Assembly (NCBI GenBank): GCA_023055355.1
Contig: JALJCS010000001.1
Span: forward strand, 56,115,381-56,179,380
DNA: 64,000 bases
Direction of reading: 5' to 3'
From: Agelaius tricolor
Lineage: Eukaryota; Chordata; Aves; Passeriformes; Icteridae
Every line of letters starts with the position of its first letter. The first letter of the stretch is position 1. The notes below the pieces were generated by a model. The model was given only the letters and a program-made list of their open reading frames with translations, did no database searches and was not told the origin of the DNA. Shown here piece after piece: positions 13,950 through 24,997 of the stretch. The translations under genes and the position numbers were made by a program.

Positions 13950-14345
13950 AGAAGAGAATGTTGCCTGAAGACCCCACAGCAGCCACCCAGTATCTGAAGG
14001 GGGCCTTCAAGGAAGCTGAAGAAGGACACTTCATCAGGAACTGTAGCGATAGGACAATGCGGAATGGCTTAAACCTGAAAAGCGGTAGGCTTAGATTAGA
14101 TGTTAGGAAGGAATTCTTTACTCTGAAGGTGGTAAGGCACTGGAAGACACTGGAACAGGTTCCTCAGAGAAGTTGTGGATGCCCCAACTCTGGATGTATC
14201 AAGGCCAGGCTGGATGGGGTTTTGAGCACCCTGATCTAGTGGAAGGTGTCTCAGTCCATGGCAGGGCTGTTGGAATTAGATGTCCTTTAAGATCCCTTCA
14301 GACCAAAGCATTCTATGATTCCATGTTTCTATTACTCTATGACCC
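13950..14345 (+). mobile_element. CR1 LINE 3' end, plus strand
   Basis: This is a well-preserved CR1 3' terminal region. In order it shows a CTGAAGGGGGCCTTCAAGGA-type block near 13996, GATAGGACAATGCGGAATGG at about 14049, the TTAGATTAGATGTTAGGAAG block near 14091, AGTTGTGGATGCCCCAACTC near 14170, the CTAGTGGAAGGTGTC block near 14236, and the closing TTCTATGATTCCATG-like terminal units near 14310. Open frames crossing it (13958-14239 and 14173-14379) are by-products. It is 5'-truncated, as is normal for CR1, and lacks the reverse transcriptase. It faces away from the minus-strand copy to its left. Confidence 0.92.
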
Positions 14346-17300
14346 CAAATTGCTATGCAAGCCTACAATGCTTTATTGATGTGTAATTTCAGTTCTGTGA
14401 TGGATGCATGGTTTACTTAATAGCACCTTGAAATTATTCTCAGACTAGCAGATATGTTGTGATAACATGAACTTCTCCCAGAAAATTCCTGTTTGTCCCT
14501 TTGTGTCTACAGTTCTGCTGAGGTTTGGAAGCTGAAATTTACTGAGTTGTCTAGTTTCTTAATCTCTTTGTACCATGCTCATCACCATGGTTTGAACATT
14601 TGTTTGATTACCAAAGCTTTATTGTGTCTCACCAGTGTATGATAGGGAGAAAACAAGTTATTTCTTATCATCCAAGCTTTAATCTTCAAGCAGGATGCTA
14701 AAACAAGCTATCTGCCTGTTGCCCATCATCTCAAGCCATGAGTACTATATAATGATACTTCAGATCTCACACCTTTGTGCAGTGCAATTATAATTATATT
14801 ACTGGAACCCACACAAATGCATTCTAACTTGCCCAAGACAACAAAAGCTTTGATCTCCAGTTATTACTTCCTGTGCTTGTTGCCTTCACATTTCTTCTGC
14901 AGAGTACATTGGATCATTGCAGTATGAAATTAATCTCTTGAAGAAGATAAATGACTTTTTACTTTCTATTTAAAATATGTTCTTGCTTTTCTATTCATAA
15001 ACATCTTATTTTAAAGAGGTATGTTCTTGTAGAATGACCGCAAGGCTTGAATGTTTTCAAACAGCTGCATTTTACACAGATGTGTTGGATTAAACATGCT
15101 TTCACTGGCATTCTTTAAGTAAGAAATTGGAGAATTTGAGCTCCCTTCTAATCTAAACAATTATGTGGCTAGCCTGCACATCCTTGTTGTAGGATATATC
15201 ATTGTATTTTCAGCTTCAAGAGATATAATAAATCTTGCTATAGTACAGGAATAATTTTGATTATGAAATCTCTAGATCAGCTCATTTTTAAATTCCCGAA
15301 GTCCTAAAGAGTCTTTCAAAACTTGCAGAAAATATTGGAAAACATTTGAAAGGAGCGATACAAAAAATTGATCCTCAGAGCTGCAATTTCTTTTTTGACT
15401 TAATGTTTTCAAAAATATAACTTCAGATTTAGAAATTCTTTCTTCTGACTGATAAAAAACATGAGTATGTAGGGATACACACCTTCAGACTTGTTTGTTT
15501 GTGGAATATTTAACTTTTCATTTGTTTCATGTGGGTTTTTCCAAGTAGGATGAGGTGATTATGGAAAAAACCCAACACCCAGACATAGTTTTTTTAGTCA
15601 TAGTCATAGTCCTGTTGTTAATCAGAAGTGTAATCATTAACAGTTCTAAAAGCTAAGGAGCTAAGTGAGAACTGCTTCTGCTCTTATTCTGGAAGTTACA
15701 GAAATCCAAAACCTATTATGATCAAGATATTCCTGTTAATAAAAATGGCTTTATGAAAAGAAAAATGGTTTCTAGTCTCTGTGGCTAGTTTCTGGGAAAA
15801 AACAGATTTTTAAATTTTGATTTAAAATGCAAGAGAAAGATAAAACATTAATATTTAATGTTAGTGGGTTAAATTTGTGCTAACCTCAGTAGGGAGTGAC
15901 CTATGAGTTCAAATGTTATTATAACAAAAAGTAAAGAAATTTTTTTTGTTATTTGTCTTCCCTCTTTCATTTTACCTCATCTCTCCCCCAACTAGGAGAC
16001 AGAATAGCATTCTGAATACTGATAGGTATAGAAGTTCATAAGGTAAATGCTTACCTACAAAAAATTTTCCACCATTTTTTTCTTATTTTCTTCACATATT
16101 ATGCGATTTCTTTAGCATATTGCTATTAAGCCTTAAAAAATTAGCAATGATTTTATAATTTTAAAATATCTTCAACAACCATTTTCTAATGGTCTATTGT
16201 GCCACAAAAATATGTCAGAAAGGAAATTATAAGCACTAAAACCTATGCTGGAAGTGCCATAAAAGTTGGGAAAATCATATACAAATTGTTGTTAAACAGA
16301 GCTGGTCAGTGTTTGAAGTATAACAGGTTACATGGCTTCAGAGGAGGTTGCAATAGCATGATTTCAACATATGTTATACATATGGCAAGAGGAATCAGGC
16401 AGCATTTTATAGCTCCATGCTTAAAATAAACACTAGGAGCTCAATTCATTTGCATGGACCCGTGTTAGTTCCACTCACAAGATTCTAGGATACCTCACCC
16501 AGGGCCTTGAGGAGACCCAAGTGCTTCTCTTGCAGCAGCTGGAGGGATGTGAGGATGCACAAGGCCATGCCCAATGGTACTACCTGCCTCTCTGGGGGTC
16601 ACTGCATGTGCCTGTGCTGGCTCGCAGCCCATTCCCTGCAGGGCATTCTCTCTAAGACATCATCAGTATGCCAGGTGTGCATGGAACTGACAGATCCATG
16701 GGAATGACATATCATTCTGTAGCAGCAGTCAGGAAGCAAGTGAAGTATTCTAGAGTAGCTGAAAAGACACTAAATTACCAATTCTGAACAGCTGGATCCT
16801 GCCTCATGGCACGTGCAGACAAATAAAACCTACTCATTAATTCAAACTGTTCTTTAATGGAGGAAAAAATGCCTGTTCACATTGATTATACCTCTGCCTT
16901 AACTTAGGATTGCCATTAACTAATTTTGTTTCTGAGAATCCAGAGGATTTTTGACAATGACTTTATGCAGTGTGAAATTAAAAATTAACAGCAACAGAAA
17001 TTCACCTGCTTTATTTCCATGTCCCCTAAGCAAACACACCTGCACCTAAATTCCTCCTGATGAACATCTGTTCTAAAATGTTCAAATGACAGAAATGCCA
17101 TAGGATATCTATTCTATTAAAAAGCTAAATTTCTCCTGCTACAAATTAAAACATTACTTATTATTATATTATTCAGAGCAAATTAAAAAAAAAAAACAGA
17201 ACTTTTTTTTATTTTTTTCTTTGAAACAATAGTCTAAGGATCTGAAAATATTTCTTACTAAATGGCATCTTCCAGATGTTTTATTTTCTTCATCTGGTCA

Positions 17301-18087
17301 CACCTTTCAATGAAGCAAACCATACACTGTACTGTATGCTTTATACTACTGTATACACTGTACTGAAAAGCTTTTTCTTCCCTGATACCCTATCCCACTA
17401 AAAAAAGCCCTTTATGATGGTGATGGTGAGCATTGAACCAGAGATCATCTACATTTGAGGAACAATCTCTTTCTCTGCCTTTGTTTTTGAGGAACATTCA
17501 CTGAGATTAAATTCTGAGACCTTCAAACTTTTCACAGCAATAATTTGTAATGAGTTGTGCCAGGCTTAAAAGTTAACTAACTTGCTTACACTGCTGTTGG
17601 ACAAAAAAAAAAAAATTAGGAATTTAATAAAAATACCTTTTCAATTAAATAAAGAACTACCAATGCACCACCTACAGAAATGCATGGCAGCAGGGGAGCT
17701 TGAAAGTCAAACGCTAAGGCATTTCATCACATCCTGCAGAAAGTTCTTCTCTTTGAGCTTCCCTGGTGGCAGGCACAAGAATTTTGGCATGAGTGAGTCT
17801 CAGTAATTTACCATAGCTTCATGTGGACAGAGACTGGGTCAGACAGTCAGTAATGGAATGAGCTTCCCTGGCTGAGGGGACTGTTCAAACCTGCCAACTG
17901 CCCATGCTCCATGCCCAGACCTGAGGAAAGGAAGTCTACACAAACCTTTCAAAGTTACTATTTTCCCCCCATTTTTTCTTACGTTTTTAGTCTCAGGAGC
18001 TTACCATAGAAAGTAGAAGACAAGAATAGAAGAATGCCACTATAGGACAAATTGGGGGTTCTTGGCTGCAGGGGTATGTCTGTCACT

Positions 18088-18158
18088 GCTTTTAAAGTGA
18101 TCAGCTTTCGTCATGACTAAACGTGATGGGTTTGGGAATACAGCATCACTTTAAAAGC
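18088..18158. repeat. Perfect 14-bp inverted repeat, 43-nt spacer
   Basis: The left arm GCTTTTAAAGTGAT (18088-18101) is the exact reverse complement of the right arm ATCACTTTAAAAGC (18145-18158). The spacer is 43 nt and contains the palindrome GTCATGAC. The arms do not extend further. This could form a stem-loop or be the ends of a very small element, but no target-site duplication is obvious. Confidence 0.85.
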
Positions 18159-18670
18159 TAAAGAGTAGTTAGTGATCGGATGAAGTACTGAAGTAATTTG
18201 GTGAGCCTGGAATATATAAATCACAAGGAAAATAGACACTTAAAAATAGATAGTCAAATTATGGATGAAGATCAGATGAAAGAAATAAAAAATAGAAACA
18301 GAACAGCCTTTGGGACGTCAGTGGGATCCATCAAAGTCGAATCATTATACAGCTCTGGCATTTAGCTTCAGTGTAGGGGGTCCCCCAAGCACTTCTGGTT
18401 GGTGGCTTGCTGAGTAAATGTCAGTTCAATGCTGTTTTCCTGTTTTCGTGGAAAACTCCTGTAGGGTCTCTCATCAGCTAACCAGTTAGATTATGTCCCC
18501 AATGCCTCTAGTCAAGCATAAATGTTAGTTCTAAAAGTAGCTGCTTTCTTACCTTGTTTCTATTTCACTCAGTGACATCGGGTTTTTTATCCATCAAAGG
18601 TCCAAGACCAGCTATTTTTGAACTATGAGCTAGTGGTGGCTTTGATGCTTCTTGCAAACCACATTCCTGG

Positions 18671-18697
18671 GTGCATGTCAGCGAATTTGACATGCAC
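18671..18697. repeat. 10-bp hairpin, 7-nt loop
   Basis: GTGCATGTCA (18671-18680) pairs perfectly with TGACATGCAC (18688-18697) around GCGAATT. The flanking GG and CC can extend the stem across a one-base bulge on the right arm. Function is unknown. Confidence 0.8.
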
Positions 18698-20116
18698 ACC
18701 ATTAAGACAGTTAAAATTATTATACATAGATGATGTAGCCCAGTGAACACACAGGAGACAGGTTCAGCTCTGCTTCTTTGTCATAGGCACCAACAAATAG
18801 AAAAGCTTGTGCCTGTTATTGTGTTACATATGGCATGGGGAGAGAGACTCTTGTCACTTTTATATTTGCAGGGTATGTGTCTGATCATGATTGCACACTA
18901 CATCTCTTCATTTAAACATGCTTCACACAAAACAGGGAGAAAATATTTTTGTTAGTATTAGTTAATTTAGAAAAGTTTCATCACCTAATAATGAAAGTAA
19001 TGCAGTCCATTATTCTGTTCTAAACCCTGCAAGAAACCGCAGTAATTTACAGTGTCATACAAAAACTATAATACCTGCATCAGCAGGACATCGCAGTCTA
19101 CAGGCACACTGAGCAGGCACAGTATAGTGACCTTTCCTTGTAGGTCTGTTTCATGGACACTTAATTACCAACATATGTATTATATAAAAAAATATGTATA
19201 CAAGGATTAATGACATTAGAGATGGGCAAAACCAGGGGATAGGGCTCATTTACTGACCTTCTGTTATAATTCTGATTTAATTTGGGTGTCAGAGTGAGAA
19301 CTTTTTCATGGGGCTGAGCAGTCTTCTCTGACAGAAAGCACTGAGAGTGGAGAGAGATTCAGTAATGCTGCCAGACCTGGTAGTTTACAGCCTAACATCT
19401 TTCATATTTTGTTTTTAAGTCCCTTGCTAAGGCAAGGCGCAGGCATGGCTGTGCTTCTACTGACCTGACTTCTCTGCATAGCTCGCTGTCAGGCTCTGTG
19501 AAAGGCTGGACTGTAAACCTTGGGACTGTGTCCATCTGTGAGTCATGGTGGGAGCAGAAGCTCTGCATTTACACAAATACCAGGTTAGGAGTTTTGGTTT
19601 TCATAGGACATCAGTTCACAGAGTTCTGTTAGTAGTGAACAGAAGCTGAGGTGAAGTTGCCATAAAATCTCTCCCTTTGCCAAAGAGTGAATCTGTGATA
19701 AAGCAACAAAGCAGCCATGTTTAAATTTCAAGTCTAGTACCTCACCTGCAGATATTATTTTCTTAGTATAAGGGAGTAAATTTTTAAAAGATGAGAAAAC
19801 ATCATTACTTTGAATAACTTTGATTCAGTTAGAGTCAGATTCTTATAATGTTTTTATGCTGGGTTTTTGTACATAAAATATAAATGAAAGCAGCTATTAA
19901 GATTCTGCCTTTTTACTGCATCATAACGTGCTGCTATTTTTAAATAATCATCCCTTAGTGTATCACATTCTTCATTTTCATTAAATAAACATTTGAAATG
20001 TGTAAAAGTAATATTCATTAGTATTTTTTAAAATATAAGCTAATGGAAATGCCTCTCTATGAATACATGATATTTTGTCTGCTGTTTCATAGAAAGAATT
20101 AGTTATATTAAAATAA

Positions 20117-20131
20117 GGGGGGGGGGGGGGG
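20117..20131 (+). repeat. G15 homopolymer followed by pyrimidine tract
   Basis: Fifteen consecutive G residues are followed by TTCTC and a T-rich tract to about 20160. Long G runs are rare in this AT-rich DNA. The exact length is prone to sequencing or assembly error. Confidence 0.9.
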
Positions 20132-22784
20132 TTCTCTTTTTTTTTATTTCTTCTTCTCTTTTAATCTCCCATATATTTTAAAGCAATTCAAACACACTTA
20201 GTATTTGTCCCATTCACTCTGTTTCCTCCTGGCTCTAGGGCTCCAGTTCCAAAGAGCTGAGAAGCTGCAACCATCTATACAAACCATATTTGACACCACA
20301 CTGCACTGCATATTCCATTTACAGCTTTGCCCATTTTCCATCCTCTGCATTTTTTTTTTAATGGTACCAGAACCCATTAAACCCAGGCTTCTTGTGGCTT
20401 CTAAGCCACACCCCCTAGGTGTGGGCCAGATGCCATTGTAGTTGCTGGAAAGCCAATGGGAGTTGAATGGAACCCCTCCATAATAATTTTCTGGCCCATG
20501 GGCTATGCTTATCAAATGATAGAGTCTCCACAACCTCCCTGGACATCACATGGAAGTGTGGGAGTAGTCTCATTTTGCCTCTACTCTTCTTAAAAGTGAG
20601 GCTTATCCCTTCTCTGGGAAGTCCTGGAGCAGATTGGAGGGGCAGTGTGTGAATTAGGGGAATTCTAGTAAAATAGTAGTTGTACTGGGATGTGGCTCAG
20701 AAGGGAGGAGAAGGTCTGTACTCAGTGCATCCATCTGTTTACTTCCCTAGCATGGGATGAAAGCTCCTGGGACACACACCAGCTCACTAGTGATGCTGGT
20801 GTCATTGAAAAGCAGAGATTTGTAAAGAGAAGTGGGAAACCCCAACAGCAGCCTCTGCTAAGTCCTTGTTCAAAAATATTTAATAGTGCTCCTAGTAACT
20901 TCATGGACAAAGAATGAAAAAGGCACAAAGGACACAGGATGTCCTGGAAAAGTTGAAACAAATAAGGCAGTGTGCCTGTAGTCTATCAGTTAGACAAAAA
21001 ATATGCTTGATTTCCATTTACTTGAAAAACTAAAATTTTTCCAACTATTTTAACTGGTGAAATGGTGAAGAAATGCAATGCAAACAGATTAAAGGCAAGT
21101 TCTCTAATGAAAAAAGAATCAAAAGTTACAAATGATCTGATTTATTTTATTCTTGCCATAGTACTGTTTTTTCAGGCTTTTGGGAAGCTTAATTACTGAC
21201 TAAAAAAAAAGTAATTACTATATTTAATAGTAGATTAAATCAGGGACTGAATTTTGGCTACTTCTGAATAATTATGCAATCTGATACACATGTGTATTTT
21301 CATGTACTCTTTTCCCAGTAGACATATTCAAAGTACCATGATGTCCTAAATAATAAGAAGATAATTCTGTGATCACATCTGCCAGGGAGTTAAAAACCCA
21401 GTTGTAGTCTGGGCTTTGCAGATTGCTTGCAAGGAATTTGCTAGAGTAGCAGGTAACAAAGCAATGGACCATCATGGAGACTAGGAAAGTTTCAGTTCAC
21501 AAGTAGTCCATTGGAGCAACAGAAAATGCATTCTTCAGGGTTAAGGGTGGTTTGGAGCAACAAAACTTTGTTGGTTAGAAACTAAACATGATGAGAATGT
21601 TGTTCATAGCCATAGATATGGTAAATTTTTGTATAAGTCAATAGTAACCTGAGGAAAAAGGAACTGCAGTAGACAGTGGTTATGGCTTACGTGTGAAAGG
21701 AAAACACCTGGGTTCACTCAGTGTGTACACATGACCAATAAATCACTTCCTCTGAATTCCCTCTAAGTTCTCTGCATGATGTTTTCAAGGACAGTAGACA
21801 TTACTCTGAGTAGACCATTAATGTTTTCTGATTTGGGTTTGGTTTGGTTTGATTTTGGTTCTTGACTTAACCCTAGAATTGTACCATCTTCTTTTTACTC
21901 TTCAAATTTACTTCCATTGTGTTTATGAGATTTTTGAAACTCATACATTTTTGTTCCATTTCTGTGGACAGAGAGACACTTACCTAAATCTCTCTGAAAT
22001 GAGAACAGTGACTCTCAATGGAAAAGTGACTGGGAATTAGACTAGGAGATTAGAAGCCCTGGGTTCTAAGATTACTTGTTTTCTAATTTTTCTGAGGCTT
22101 TGAGTCACTTATCTATATTCTAATTTTTCCATCAAGTGAATATTTATTCCATTAACCATTAAAACAAATACACTTCCTCCTATCAGGGCAATGGTTATAA
22201 TAAATGAGCTATGACTTGTTCTTATGGCCATTTCCTTTGCATAATTGTAACTACTTTGTGCAAGTGAATACACAGTAATGAAAATCCCTCATATGTTGTA
22301 CTACTGAAATTGAGAAAAAACAAGAAATGTACAAACAAACAGTTGTTTCTGACCCCACTCAAAATGCTTACAAAATGCTCTTTATGGAAATGTTAAAAAC
22401 TCTGAAAAAACAAATTTTTCCATTTCATAGAAACATTTTTAAAATTACTTTGTTTTGAAAGCTGTTGTATTCACACAAAAATAAGGATGATTCTTCATCG
22501 AACACCTATGATGTAGAAATCATTTCTTCTTGCTATTAGGAACAGCTTTGTAGATCTGTGTAGCTTTCCTGCTGTTATCCCACCTTGAGTTCTTCCCTTG
22601 TGTATTGATTGCTGACTGATAAGCACACTGCTCCTCAGGCTCCTGAGCAAATCTAAATCTTAATTTTTTATTTCTTCAGCTAGGTGTTTCTCAGAAATGT
22701 TTCCTTATGCCTTGTTATGGTTTGTTGGAGATTTTTAAAGTTAATTGACTAGATTTGATGCTTTTACCTTCCTTCTTTTTACAG

Positions 22785-22849
22785 ATTCAATATTGACATT
22801 GAGAGAGATTCAAATCCCAGAGGTTGTCATGAAGTTGTGTTTAGAACAG
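22785..22849 (+). other. Candidate 65-nt exon (unassigned)
   Basis: A strong pyrimidine tract and CAG acceptor end at 22784, and a consensus CAG/gtatgt donor begins at 22850. Of the three frames, the first has an early stop. The second is open (it includes the residues DIERDSNPRGCHEVVF) and so is the third (it includes REIQIPEVVMKLCLEQ). The length is not a multiple of three, so skipping it would shift the frame of a coding transcript. I do not recognise either peptide. It may be a real internal exon, a non-coding RNA exon, or a chance pairing of splice-like sites. No partner exon was identified within the window. Confidence 0.3.
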
Positions 22850-23149
22850 GTATGTCCTGCATGATCACTGTAATTCTCTCTGGTTAAGGCTAGTTGTGGT
22901 GCTCAGTTGCCATGATCTACTTCTGGCTTATGTTTTAACATTGTCTCTGTAATTTTTAAAAAGTCTTTCAGGCTTCTCAGTGTTAAAGAAAACAAATATG
23001 AGAACAGACACAAAAAATGAGAGAAGTTAAGATTCGTGTTCACCACTAGTCTCTGAAATTGAGGAAACAGGAAATAAAGGAGGAAACTTCTCAACAGTCA
23101 TTTTGGCTCTGTTTTCCGTAGTCAATAATCTGCTAGTGTTGTCAATAAT
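22850..23149. other. Non-coding interval before CR1
   Basis: Three hundred bases of AT-rich sequence between the candidate exon and the CR1 tail. Nothing is recognised in it. Confidence 0.6.
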
Positions 23150-23312
23150 CTTGACAAACCTCCCCAGGAAAGTGGTCCCAGCACCAAGCCTGACAGAGTC
23201 CAAGAAGTTTGGTGTGATTCATGTGGTATCCTGTGCTGATCCAGGAGTTGGACTTGATGACCGTGATGAGTCTCTTCCAACTCAGCATATGCTATGACTA
23301 TATGATTCCAAG
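23150..23312 (+). mobile_element. CR1 LINE 3' end, plus strand
   Basis: The sequence shows the CR1 tail pattern CCAGGAAAGTGGTCCCAGCA near 23163, then CCAGGAGTTGGACTTGATGA near 23241, then CTTCCAACTCAGCATATGCT near 23274 and a terminal CTATGACTATATGATTCC. It is 5'-truncated and about 160 bp long. It belongs to the same CR1 type as the reversed scrap at 13685-13745. Overlapping frames (23103-23297 plus, 23122-23460 minus) are incidental. Confidence 0.85.
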
Positions 23313-24266
23313 TCCAGACTATAAATCTATATAAAATATCCAAATATTGCTCAACACCACAGGACTCTACAATGGTTTCTCCTGCAAAAGGAAATAAAGC
23401 AGAGTTGCACGCTTGTGCAGATTTGTTGAATTGATTTTTATTTCCATGCACAGATCCCAAGTGGCCCTGTCATGAATCTGCAACACTTAATTTGACTGCA
23501 GAAATCAGCCAACTGTATCAAATGTCTGCTCTGGGTCAATCTTAAATGGAGACTGAATATTTAGCAGGCAGTGAAATCCACTGTAGTATGATAGAAATAC
23601 TTTCTCTGTATATAAACATGGTCTATCTGACCATTTAGTACTTATTAACTACGTACTAAATGTCTGTTCTATCTTTGCAGCATTCATTCTTTGAGAAAAA
23701 TGGGCAAATTTAATTTAGTTGTATTAATTTCATTATATTTTTAATCTTTTTACTACAAAGGGAGGCATATGAAAAAGAAACCTAAACATGATTGTAAGCT
23801 TGATTATTCAGTTAATGCTTCTGTTAGTGACCAATTTTGAAATACAGTATTAAATTTACAGAGAACAGACAAAGATATTCACATTCCATTTTATATTTTT
23901 ATACTTTAAAGGGAATATTTGCTCATAACACTGACATTAATGATCAGGACAAAGTGATGGTAACGACACAGAGTTTTTTGATCATTTCTGATTTTGATTT
24001 TTGTATTAAAAATGGTTTAAGAAAAACATCTCACTTTATCTTCTTCTGTTGTTTCACCTGTAAGTAGAGCATCTTTCAATTGACTTTATTTAAAAGTTAG
24101 AGAGCCAATTTGAGCTGTTCATTTAGTTAAAGCTTAAGCTATACATCTTTAGCCAACCCTCTTTAACAAAAAAGAAAGTTAGATTGCTTGAAGACCAAAT
24201 TCATATAATAATGGAATCAAAGTCAAGTATGGTACATCTTTTTTTTCAATATGCATGTGTCTCTTC

Positions 24267-24291
24267 ATTGACAATAGAATCAATTGTCAAT
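24267..24291. repeat. 9-bp hairpin, 7-nt loop
   Basis: ATTGACAAT (24267-24275) pairs with ATTGTCAAT (24283-24291) around AGAATCA. It is AT-rich and could be chance. Confidence 0.6.
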
Positions 24292-24946
24292 TGGCTTACC
24301 TTAGCACTTAACTTTTATGTGGCTAAAATTAGGAAAAAATCCCCCACTCTAAGATTCTGTCCATCATCTGGGATTTTGGATTATATCCCTGACTATTTTA
24401 CAATTTAAATTCTTCCCCTTGTCTAATTTCTGGGGCACTTTTCCTCTTCCCTGCTTTGTAGGGCTCCATCTTCTTAATCTCTCTGTTATTTTTCATGCAG
24501 CTGAAAGACAAGACTGTGGGTTTTAGTATTAGCCGTAAAGAAATCCAATAATATTTCAAATAATAGGTCTCAAAATCTAAGTTTACCTGATTTCTGAAAT
24601 TGGAAGCTCTAAAATGTTTCTCCAGAAAATGTTCAGCAGCATAACCTGGTCTCCTGTTTCAAATAAACTCTTCTAGAGGGTATGTTTTACTCACATTTAT
24701 AGTTAAAAAGTAAGTTATGTGGTGATTTCTTCAGCTGCTGAAAGTGAACATTTAGTTAAACTGAGGTAAAGGAATTATGTATATTAAAATTTATCATACA
24801 CTGTATCATATGAGTAATGCTTCATTTGAGATTGATTTTATTATGCTGTGATGAATAACACTGGCCTATTTTAGTAACTTATTTCTACTCCTAACTATAT
24901 GTAGTTAAGTCATCCACCTTATGTATTTTTTCTCTTTATGTGTTTA

Positions 24947-24997
24947 TCTTTTCTTTTCTTTTCTTTTCTTTTCTTTTCTTTTCTTTTCTTTTCTTTC
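24947..24997. repeat. (TTTTC)10 pentanucleotide microsatellite
   Basis: About ten uninterrupted TTTTC units. The Lys-Arg-Glu-rich minus-strand frame at 24944-25141 ends in this repeat and is an artefact. Confidence 0.95.

Larger units (their letters stand above)
14346..22784. other. Unique AT-rich non-coding DNA
   Basis: No gene is supported. Frames are mostly under 80 codons. The 111-codon minus-strand frame at 20198-20533 overlaps a plus-strand frame in a GC-richer patch and has no recognisable domain. A GC-richer patch at about 16490-16700 is likewise unassigned. Notable structures are the inverted repeats at 18088-18158 and 18671-18697 and the G15 run at 20117, listed separately. Confidence 0.65.

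Noticed and set aside
20198..20533. 111-codon minus-strand frame
   Set aside because: It overlaps plus-strand frames, has no recognisable domain, and is explained by locally higher GC.
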